Origin: Bacteroidota bacterium
GTDB taxonomy: Bacteria > Bacteroidota > Rhodothermia > Rhodothermales > UBA10348
Reading direction: 5' to 3'
Length of the DNA stretch: 5,553 nt
Assembly (NCBI GenBank): GCA_018623785.1
Contig: JAAZVD010000125.1
Span: forward strand, 1-5,553
Shown: positions 1-5,553 of the stretch, piece by piece
Numbering within the stretch: the stretch's first letter is position 1
Layout: the number at the start of each line of letters is the position of its first letter
The notes under the pieces: model-generated
Told to the model about the DNA's origin: nothing
Databases searched by the model: none
The model's input: only the letters and a program-made list of their open reading frames with translations
Position numbers and translations under genes: made by a program

Positions 1-470
1 CGCCCTTTGATGGGGTCGATATCGAAGCGCCGGCCGGCCGTATCCGGGTTCGGTCAAAAACGCTGGGCACCGCAGTCGCGGGTCCCGATGGGTGGCTTGT
101 TACGTCAGACAGCGGCTTTTTGGATACGGCCGGCCGGTGGGTCATCTCCGGTCGAACCGATCGAATTATCATTTCCGGTGGAGAAAATCTGGATCCGGAT
201 CGCATCGAACGGGCTATCAGGTCCCTTGACGGCGTCGACGAGTGTGTGGTAGTGGCCGTTGCCGATTCCCGATACGGGCAGCGTCCAGTGGCATTCGTCT
301 CAGGCTCTGTGCCGCTCCCTGACCGCTTAGAGATAGTGGCTCAATTGCGTGACTGTTTGGTCTCCTTTGAGATTCCAGATGCGTTTCATGCGATGCCCGC
401 GCTAGAGCCTGGTCAGGCTAAATGGTCCCGCTCTGCACTCGAGGCATTGGCCGCACAGGCCCAGAGGTAG
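1..470 (+). CDS. menE: o-succinylbenzoate-CoA ligase-like AMP-forming acyl-CoA synthetase, C-terminal part (5' end outside window)
   Basis: The frame is open from the first full codon at position 3 to the TAG at 468-470, giving the last 155 residues of a protein whose family is usually about 450-500 aa. It carries the C-terminal hallmarks of the ANL adenylating superfamily. There is an A7-like TSDSG with its Asp codon at 108-110, an A8 hinge GRTDRIIISGGENLDPDRIE starting at 150, and a terminal A10 segment GQAKWSRSAL whose Lys codon is 420-422, the expected catalytic lysine. The SGGEN hinge and the short AKWSRSAL tail resemble MenE, which makes o-succinylbenzoyl-CoA from o-succinylbenzoate, ATP and CoA in cytoplasmic menaquinone synthesis. 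The TSD (usually TGD) and the short A10 loop are slightly unusual. Another acyl-CoA synthetase remains possible because the substrate-binding N-terminal domain is not visible. Any methionine codon lies upstream of the window; internal TTG codons are not starts. Confidence 0.72.
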   Translation, partial: PFDGVDIEAPAGRIRVRSKTLGTAVAGPDGWLVTSDSGFLDTAGRWVISGRTDRIIISGGENLDPDRIERAIRSLDGVDECVVVAVADSRYGQRPVAFVSGSVPLPDRLEIVAQLRDCLVSFEIPDAFHAMPALEPGQAKWSRSALEALAAQAQR

Positions 471-512
471 TCCAGGCCCGGGGTAGTAGCGCAGGCCCGT
501 AGATAGTTTTCG
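456..512 (+). repeat. Three degenerate tandem units, CAGGCCC...GTAG
   Basis: CAGGCCC occurs at 456, 473 and 492, each time followed closely by GTAG (467-470, 483-486, 499-502). The periods are 17 and 19 bases and the CAGGCCC-to-GTAG spacer shrinks from 4 to 3 to 0. The first unit lies inside the last codons of menE and supplies its TAG stop. The units may be a decayed local duplication or binding-site copies. No function can be assigned, and chance in GC-rich DNA is not excluded. Confidence 0.4.
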
Positions 513-631
513 CCGTCGAACTCGACGGATCTGCCGGGCCCCACCAGCGAAAAAACATCCAATACGCTCTTGTTTGCCCCGCGTGGTACGGTAGAAAGGG
601 GACAAATCCGTTGCACAGGTGTACGTCCGGC
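471..631 (+). other. Intergenic gap between menE and the hydrolase
   Basis: This 161-bp gap separates the menE stop from the hydrolase ATG and probably contains the promoter for the hydrolase-metH pair. It holds two of the CAGGCCC units, a nested inverted repeat (outer arms GGCCCG 494-499 and CGGGCC 535-540 around a perfect 7-bp inner stem), then an A-rich patch at 550-555. TTGTTT at 570-575 resembles a -35 box, but no well-spaced -10 follows: TACGGT at 587 is too close and GTAGAA at 591 is a poor match. I see no cobalamin, SAM or SAH riboswitch signature and no U-tract after the hairpin, so it is not a canonical intrinsic terminator. Confidence 0.5.
513..528. promoter_or_regulatory. 16-bp palindrome CCGTCGAACTCGACGG, possible operator or hairpin
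   Basis: Seven-base arms CCGTCGA (513-519) and TCGACGG (522-528) match perfectly around a two-base centre. It sits about 104 bases upstream of the hydrolase ATG, in the gap that should hold the promoter of the hydrolase-metH unit. A two-base centre suits a dimeric repressor site better than a tight RNA loop, though the arms could also form the inner stem of a longer hairpin with 494-499 and 535-540. No regulator is identifiable, so the role is inference. Confidence 0.3.
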
Positions 632-1402
632 ATGCAATTATTCCGGCAAACATACGGCGACGGGCCACCACTCCTCATCATCCATGGCCTGTTCGGCGCC
701 TCGGGAAACTGGGTTACGTTGGCCCGGAACGTTTATGCCGAACACTTTCGCACCATCACCCTCGATCTTCGTAATCACGGGCGCAGTCCGCATGATAACG
801 ATTTTTCCTACTCAGCCATGTCCACCGACGTCCTGGAGCTTATGGAGGACGAGGACATCGACAAGGCCCATATTCTGGGACATTCCATGGGTGGTAAGCT
901 CTCGATGCATTTGGCCCTTGAGCACCCGGAGGTGGTTGATCGATTGATTGTGGCCGACATCGGTCCCCAGGACTATCCTGCCCGGCACGGCGCCATTTTC
1001 GATGCCATGGAGAGACTGCACCCGGAGCGGTATCGCTCCCGCAGAGCCATTGATGAGGTACTTGCCACAACCATTCCCTCGGCCTCAGTCCGGCAGTTCC
1101 TCATGAAGAACCTTGAGCGAGAGGGAGATACCTACCGATGGACCCTCAATCTGCCTGCCATCCGACGCGCCTATCCGGAGATCATTGGCCCCATCGAGAG
1201 CTGGGATACGTTTGATGGCGAGGTACTCTTCGTACGCGGTGCCGAGAGCGACTATCTTGTAGAGGGTGACCTACCGCGCATCCGGGCCCTCTTCCCTTTT
1301 GCCGACATGGTACCGATCGAACATGCTGGCCATTGGCTGCATGCCGAGCAGCCTGCAGCCTTTGCCCGTATCACCCTGGATTTTCTTCTTCAAGGCCGAT
1401 GA
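632..1402 (+). CDS. Alpha/beta-fold hydrolase, YbfF/ABHD11-like esterase
   Basis: The product is 256 aa from the ATG at 632, close to the usual length of YbfF-type esterases (about 255 aa). Its N-terminus [19 protein letters not shown] leads straight into the first core strand. An in-frame TTG at 611 would add seven unlikely residues; AGGTG at 617-621 is a fair ribosome site for 632. Visible motifs are the oxyanion HGLFG (residues 18-22), RNHGRSPH, the nucleophile elbow GHSMGG with Ser85, the probable acid Asp207 in GAESDYL, and His234 in [12 protein letters not shown], so the triad is complete. RNHGRSPH and ADIGPQDYP are typical of the YbfF/ABHD11 group. There is no signal peptide or membrane segment, so it should be cytoplasmic. 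The stop overlaps the metH start by four bases. Because menE lies upstream, MenH (SHCHC synthase) is an alternative, but the motifs fit YbfF better. The substrate is unknown. Confidence 0.88.
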   Translation: MQLFRQTYGDGPPLLIIHGLFGASGNWVTLARNVYAEHFRTITLDLRNHGRSPHDNDFSYSAMSTDVLELMEDEDIDKAHILGHSMGGKLSMHLALEHPEVVDRLIVADIGPQDYPARHGAIFDAMERLHPERYRSRRAIDEVLATTIPSASVRQFLMKNLEREGDTYRWTLNLPAIRRAYPEIIGPIESWDTFDGEVLFVRGAESDYLVEGDLPRIRALFPFADMVPIEHAGHWLHAEQPAAFARITLDFLLQGR

Positions 1403-4400
1403 ACGCCCGAACCAATCAACTGCACGCTGCGCTGGCAAAGCGCATCCTTGTTCTCGATGGCGCCATGGGGACCCTGATTCAGCGCGCCGGACCAGAAGAG
1501 GAAGATTTTCGTGGCTCGCAATTCGAGGATCATGCAAAGCCACTCAAGGGCAATAATGACCTGCTTTCGATTACCCGTCCGGACCTGATCCGCTCCATCC
1601 ACGAGCAGTATCTCGAGGCCGGGGCCGACATCATCGAGACCAACACGTTCTCGGCTACCAGCATTGCCCAGGCCGATTATGACTTGCAGGATGAAGCCTA
1701 TGCCATAAATATCGCAGCCGCTACAGTGGCTCGTGAGGCAGCCGACGCCTTCAGCAAAAAGACTCCTGACAAGCCCCGTTTTGTGGCGGGTGCGCTCGGC
1801 CCTACCAACGTGTCCCTGAACATGTCGCCGGACGTCAACGACCCCGGGTATCGCGCCGTGACGTTCGAGCAGCTGGCCATGGCCTACGCCGAGCAGATCC
1901 GGGCTCTGATGGATGGCGGTGTGGACATCCTGCTGGTTGAAACCATTTTCGACACGCTCAACGCCAAAGCAGCCATCTATGCCCTGTACGAGGTGTTCGA
2001 GGACCGAGGCGCGTCCCTACCGGTCATGATCTCGGGTACGATCGTGGATCAGAGTGGTAGGACGCTGTCCGGTCAGACGACCGAGGCATTCTGGATTTCC
2101 GTGGCGCATACGCCGAACCTGTTGTCCGTCGGACTCAATTGCGCTCTGGGTTCGCCTCAGATGCGGCCCTATATCGAAACGTTGTCGGGTATTGCCCCGG
2201 TACGTACCAGCCTCTACCCCAATGCGGGTCTACCCAACGAGTTCGGAGGCTACGACGAAACACCGGCCTTCATGGCCGAACAAGTGACTGCGTATGCGCA
2301 GGATGGCTTCCTGAATATCGTAGGCGGGTGCTGTGGAACGACGCCGGATCATATCCGAGCCATGGTCGACGCCGTCGAGGACCATGCACCGAGAGTGCTA
2401 CCAATGCCGGAACGCTTGCTGCGTACATCGGGCCTCGAGCCGTTCGTATTCCGCCAAGACCTGAACTTCGTCAACATTGGGGAGCGAACGAATGTGACGG
2501 GATCGCGCAAATTTGCGCGCCTGATCAAGGAGGAGACCTATGATGAAGCCATTTCGGTGGCTCTCCAGCAGGTCGAGAACGGCGCGCAGCTTATTGATGT
2601 GAACATGGATGAGGGGCTTCTCGACTCCGTTCATGCCATGACCCGATTCCTGAATCTGATTGCAGCCGAACCGGATATCGCGAAGGTGCCTGTCGTCGTG
2701 GATTCCTCGCGATGGGAGGTCATTGAAGCCGGCTTACGCTGCATTCAGGGCAAATCGGTGGTCAACTCCATCAGTCTGAAAGAAGGCGAGGAAGCCTTCC
2801 GGGAGCAGGCCCGTCGAGCGCGCCGTTACGGGGCTGCCGTCATCGTGATGGCATTCGACGAGAATGGTCAGGCGGAGACCCTGCAGCAGCGTATCGACAT
2901 CTGTCAGCGGGCCTACACCATTCTGACAGAGGACCTCGGATTCCCGGCCGAGGACATCATTTTCGATCCCAACGTGTTTGCCGTGGCCACGGGTATTGCG
3001 GAGCACAACCGCTACGCCATTGACTTCATTGAGGCCACAAAGTGGATCAAGGAGAACCTGCAGGGGGCGAGGGTCTCGGGCGGAGTGTCCAACTTGTCAT
3101 TCTCCTTCCGCGGCAATGATCGTGTCCGCGAGGCGATGCATACCATTTTCCTGTTCCATGCCATCAAAGCCGGCATGGACATGGGTATCGTCAACGCCGG
3201 TCAGATCGAAGTCCTGGACGAGATCCCGGCAGATCTCAAGGAAGCGGTCGAGGATGTCCTTTTCGACCGCCGACCCGACGCCACTGAGCGCTTGGTGGAC
3301 CTGGCTGAACGGGTCGTCCAAAAAGCAGCCGGCGGCTCGGCCAAAGATGATGCCTGGCGCGAAGGCTCAGTAGAGGCGCGGTTGCAGCATGCGCTGGTCA
3401 AGGGCATCGTGGATTACATTGATGAGGACACCGAGGAGGCACGTCTGAAATATGATCGTGCTATTGAGGTCATTGAAGGGCCGCTTATGGCGGGGATGAA
3501 CCGTGTTGGCGACCTTTTTGGGGAGGGTAAGATGTTCTTGCCGCAGGTGGTCAAAAGCGCCCGCGTCATGAAGAAGGCCGTGGCGTGGCTCATTCCGTAT
3601 ATCGAAGAGGAGAAGGCTGGTGCCGAGGAAACAGACCGTCCGGCGCGGGTCCTGTTGGCTACGGTCAAAGGCGATGTGCACGACATCGGCAAGAACATTG
3701 TCGGCGTCGTGCTCGGGTGCAATAATTACGACATCGTGGACATGGGCGTCATGGTACCGGCCGACAAGATCCTGGATGCCGCCCAGGAGCACGACGCCGA
3801 CATCATCGGCCTGAGTGGACTGATCACACCGTCGTTGGACGAGATGGTCTACGTAGCCTCGGAAATGGAGCGTCGCGGGATGACGCAGCCGCTCCTGATT
3901 GGCGGCGCCACGACCTCCGAGATGCACACGGCGGTCAAGATCGAACCGGCCCGAAGCGGACCGGTCATTCATGTGCTGGATGCCTCACGCAGCGTGACCG
4001 TGGCGGGTCAGTTATTGACCGAGGGACAGGTAGATGCCTTCGTGTCCCGTACCCGGGAGCATTATGCCATGCTGCGCGAGCGGCATGCAGCCAGAACTAA
4101 CAAGGTGGACTTTCTGAGCTTGGAGGAAGCTCGTAAAAATGCTCTTTCCCTGCGGTTTACGCCCGAAACGGATCCCGAGCCCGCACAGACAGGCACCTGG
4201 GTCATCGACAATGTGACTGTAGCGGATTTGCGTCCCTACATTGATTGGACTCCGTTCTTTCAAGCATGGGAGATGCGGGGCAAGTACCCCGCAATCCTGG
4301 ACGATCCGGAGCGGGGAGAGCAGGCCCGTCGGCTCTTGGCCGACGCCGAGGCCCTGCTGGACGAGCTGCAGATCAGCGAGGCTTTGACACCGCAAGGTTT

Positions 4401-5085
4401 CGTGGGCCTCTATCCTGCGCACCGCCGCGGAGACGACATCGAAGTAGCGCATGTGGCTGGTACGTTTACCCTGCACACCCTTCGCCAGCAGACGCGCAAG
4501 ACACCGGGCTTGCCCAACAGGGCGCTGGCCGATTTCGTCGCGCCCGCCGACGCCGATCATCGCAGTCACATCGGGGTTTTTGCCGTTACAACGGGTCATG
4601 GGCTTAAGCCCTTGGTCGAGACCGCTGAAGCTGACCACGACGACTATCGCTCCATCTTGCTGAAAGCCATCGCGGACCGTCTGGCCGAGGCCTTTGCCGA
4701 GAAGCTGCACCAGGATGTACGTCGCACGTACTGGGGCTTTGAAAAGGGTACAATCCATTCCAGTGCGGACTTGATTGCCGAAGTCTACCAAGGCATCCGT
4801 CCTGCACCCGGCTACCCTGCGCAGCCGGACCACACTGAGAAAGAGACCCTGTGGCAGGTTCTGGGAATTGAAAAGCATACGGGTATCTCCCTGACAGAAC
4901 ACCTGGCCATGGTGCCTGCTGCCTCGGTGTGTGGACTGATCTTCAGTCATCCTGAATCGGCGTATTTCAATGTGGGACAGCTGGCAGCCGATCAGGTGGC
5001 CAACTATGCAGAGCGCAAGGGTCGCACCTTGAAGGACATGGAGCGCTGGCTGCAGTCCCGCCTCGGCTACGAGCCGGAAAGCTGA
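1399..5085 (+). CDS. metH: Cobalamin-dependent methionine synthase (5-methyltetrahydrofolate-homocysteine methyltransferase)
   Basis: This 1228-aa protein transfers the methyl group of 5-methyltetrahydrofolate through cobalamin to homocysteine, giving methionine and tetrahydrofolate in the cytoplasm. All four modules are present. The homocysteine domain (about 1-325) has LDGAMGT and zinc ligands Cys248, Cys311 and Cys312 ([10 protein letters not shown]). The pterin domain (about 355-620) has [14 protein letters not shown]. The cap and cobalamin domains (about 650-885) have [28 protein letters not shown] with the cobalt-ligating His761, SGLITPS and GGATT. The C-terminal reactivation domain (about 900-1228) has RPAPGY (Arg1134 to Tyr1139), which binds S-adenosylmethionine. 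Length and residue numbers nearly match E. coli MetH (1227 aa). The ATG at 1399 is chosen because homology begins just after it; upstream in-frame codons lie inside the hydrolase gene. Reading probably depends on coupling through the ATGA overlap, with only a weak AAGG at 1392. One oddity is Gln1142 where E. coli has Cys in PACP. Confidence 0.98.
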   Translation: MNARTNQLHAALAKRILVLDGAMGTLIQRAGPEEEDFRGSQFEDHAKPLKGNNDLLSITRPDLIRSIHEQYLEAGADIIETNTFSATSIAQADYDLQDEAYAINIAAATVAREAADAFSKKTPDKPRFVAGALGPTNVSLNMSPDVNDPGYRAVTFEQLAMAYAEQIRALMDGGVDILLVETIFDTLNAKAAIYALYEVFEDRGASLPVMISGTIVDQSGRTLSGQTTEAFWISVAHTPNLLSVGLNCALGSPQMRPYIETLSGIAPVRTSLYPNAGLPNEFGGYDETPAFMAEQVTAYAQDGFLNIVGGCCGTTPDHIRAMVDAVEDHAPRVLPMPERLLRTSGLEPFVFRQDLNFVNIGERTNVTGSRKFARLIKEETYDEAISVALQQVENGAQLIDVNMDEGLLDSVHAMTRFLNLIAAEPDIAKVPVVVDSSRWEVIEAGLRCIQGKSVVNSISLKEGEEAFREQARRARRYGAAVIVMAFDENGQAETLQQRIDICQRAYTILTEDLGFPAEDIIFDPNVFAVATGIAEHNRYAIDFIEATKWIKENLQGARVSGGVSNLSFSFRGNDRVREAMHTIFLFHAIKAGMDMGIVNAGQIEVLDEIPADLKEAVEDVLFDRRPDATERLVDLAERVVQKAAGGSAKDDAWREGSVEARLQHALVKGIVDYIDEDTEEARLKYDRAIEVIEGPLMAGMNRVGDLFGEGKMFLPQVVKSARVMKKAVAWLIPYIEEEKAGAEETDRPARVLLATVKGDVHDIGKNIVGVVLGCNNYDIVDMGVMVPADKILDAAQEHDADIIGLSGLITPSLDEMVYVASEMERRGMTQPLLIGGATTSEMHTAVKIEPARSGPVIHVLDASRSVTVAGQLLTEGQVDAFVSRTREHYAMLRERHAARTNKVDFLSLEEARKNALSLRFTPETDPEPAQTGTWVIDNVTVADLRPYIDWTPFFQAWEMRGKYPAILDDPERGEQARRLLADAEALLDELQISEALTPQGFVGLYPAHRRGDDIEVAHVAGTFTLHTLRQQTRKTPGLPNRALADFVAPADADHRSHIGVFAVTTGHGLKPLVETAEADHDDYRSILLKAIADRLAEAFAEKLHQDVRRTYWGFEKGTIHSSADLIAEVYQGIRPAPGYPAQPDHTEKETLWQVLGIEKHTGISLTEHLAMVPAASVCGLIFSHPESAYFNVGQLAADQVANYAERKGRTLKDMERWLQSRLGYEPES

Positions 5086-5124
5086 CCCTGTTCTCCGGTG
5101 TCAGGGAGGATCTTTCCCTTTCTT
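5086..5124 (+). terminator. Weak candidate terminator after metH
   Basis: Two mutually exclusive short stems follow the metH stop: CCCTG 5086-5090 with CAGGG 5102-5106, and AGGGA 5103-5107 with TCCCT 5115-5119. The second leads into the T-rich stretch TTTCTTC. Five-base stems and an interrupted T-run make this poor as an intrinsic terminator. It is listed because it is the only candidate between metH and bioY. Confidence 0.2.
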
Positions 5125-5206
5125 CGCATCGGGTTGTCGATGGAATGCCGCGGGCTTCCTATCTTCAAACGTTCCACTGAAAAGCGTTCTGACCCCTAAA
5201 CAACCC
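5086..5206 (+). other. Intergenic gap between metH and bioY
   Basis: This 121-bp gap is pyrimidine-rich in its first part. Besides the weak hairpins just after the metH stop, it contains TATCTT at 5160-5165, which could be a -10 or a Bacteroidota-type -7 element (TANNTTTG-like). The nearest TTG (5134-5136) is 23 bases upstream, which is too far for a confident pair. No BirA-type operator (TTGTAAACC / GGTTTACAA arms) or riboswitch is visible. There is no Shine-Dalgarno before the bioY ATG; the leader is CCTAAACAACCC. Whether bioY has its own promoter or is read through from metH cannot be settled here. Confidence 0.45.
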
Positions 5207-5553
5207 ATGGACTCCATTCTCGGACTACGGACAACCCGTGTATCCACTATCGATGATTTGCGCAGCGGATCGGCATCGGCAGGTGTCCAGGTTGCCGGGA
5301 TTGTCGGTTTCGCCCTCCTGACGGCGCTCGGTGCCCAGTTCCGACTGTACCTTTGGGAGGTGCCGTTCACCTTGCAGACGTTTGCCGTCTACGGTAGCGG
5401 CCTCTATCTGGGATGGCGCAACGGTCTCTTGGCACAGGGTCTGTATCTACTCCTCGGGCTCTTTCTTCCAGTATACGCAGGGGATGCTTTCGGCCCTGCC
5501 TATCTCTTTGGTGCCGTTTCGGCCGGGTATCTGCTGGCCTATCCAGTCGTTGC
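5207..5553 (+). CDS. bioY: Biotin transporter BioY, substrate-binding S component of an ECF transporter (3' end outside window)
   Basis: The first 115 codons are present and the frame is open at the right edge; full BioY proteins are about 180-220 aa. BioY is the integral-membrane biotin-binding subunit that works alone or with the EcfT/EcfA module. The sequence has a polar N-terminal tail (about 1-25), a first hydrophobic segment (about 27-43, GVQVAGIVGFALLTALGAQF), then WEVPFTLQTFAVYGSGLYLG. This holds the family's P-x-T-x-Q-T signature at Pro53-Thr55-Gln57-Thr58. Next come GWRNGLLAQGLYLLLGLFLPVYAG and the YLFGAVSAGYLLAYP segment, matching the conserved BioY pattern of closely spaced membrane helices. 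The ATG at 5207 is the only methionine start in frame ahead of the conserved region, though the frame upstream stays open for some distance. There is no Shine-Dalgarno. It lies 121 bases after metH in the same direction; any ecfA/ecfT partners would be outside the window. Confidence 0.88.
   Translation, partial: MDSILGLRTTRVSTIDDLRSGSASAGVQVAGIVGFALLTALGAQFRLYLWEVPFTLQTFAVYGSGLYLGWRNGLLAQGLYLLLGLFLPVYAGDAFGPAYLFGAVSAGYLLAYPVV

Noticed and set aside
494..540. Intrinsic terminator for menE
   Set aside because: The nested stems are not followed by a T-run on the + strand; the next bases are C-rich and then A-rich.
611..631. TTG at 611 as an earlier start for the hydrolase
   Set aside because: The extra residues HRCTSG are not hydrolase-like, and the ATG at 632 has a plausible AGGTG site at 617-621 and gives the family's usual length.
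413..637. Minus-strand open frame of 74 codons across the menE-hydrolase gap, with a repeated YLRAC/YLWAC look
   Set aside because: The apparent peptide repeat is simply the CAGGCCC...GTAG DNA repeat read backwards; the frame overlaps the menE end and matches no family I recognise.
1333..1398. Upstream in-frame ATG at 1333 as the metH start
   Set aside because: It would add 22 residues that overlap the hydrolase C-terminus with no MetH similarity; the ATG at 1399 matches the family start and gives a four-base overlap.
3367..3972. A 201-codon minus-strand open frame opposite the MetH cap and B12 domains
   Set aside because: It is a shadow of the conserved metH frame, with no recognisable motifs.
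4012..4950. A 312-codon open frame on the minus strand inside metH
   Set aside because: It lies opposite well-conserved MetH coding sequence, its translation resembles no family I know, and long antisense frames are common opposite GC-rich genes with strong codon bias.
5101..5370. Minus-strand open frame opposite the bioY 5' end
   Set aside because: The + strand here encodes clear BioY motifs; the minus frame has no recognisable features.

Overview
This looks like an ordinary chromosomal stretch of a moderately GC-rich bacterium. Four genes lie on the + strand: the 3' end of a menE-like acyl-CoA ligase (1-470), a complete YbfF/ABHD11-type alpha/beta hydrolase (632-1402), a complete cobalamin-dependent methionine synthase metH (1399-5085), and the 5' part of bioY (5207 to the window end). 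The hydrolase and BioY resemble those of Bacteroidota/Rhodothermota-type bacteria, and the starts lack strong Shine-Dalgarno sequences. That placement is an inference from family resemblance, not a measured phylogeny.

Layout: menE ends at a TAG at 468-470. A 161-bp gap follows, holding a degenerate three-unit repeat that begins inside the menE 3' end, plus a 16-bp palindrome. The hydrolase and metH overlap by four bases (ATGA), so they form a translationally coupled pair. After metH, a 121-bp gap with weak hairpins leads into bioY, whose frame is still open at the right edge.

Functionally, the window is cofactor-centred. MenE serves menaquinone synthesis, MetH uses cobalamin, methyl-tetrahydrofolate, zinc and S-adenosylmethionine to make methionine, and BioY takes up biotin. 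The hydrolase's substrate cannot be read from sequence; it has a full Ser-Asp-His triad. MetH is full length (1228 aa) with the diagnostic zinc, cobalamin and AdoMet motifs intact, so the cell should make methionine by the B12-dependent route.

I found no mobile element, CRISPR array, RNA gene, recognisable riboswitch, or candidate for a new defence or biosynthetic system. The few points worth a second look are the coupling of an orphan hydrolase to metH, the repeat/palindrome gap, and small motif deviations in MetH and MenE.
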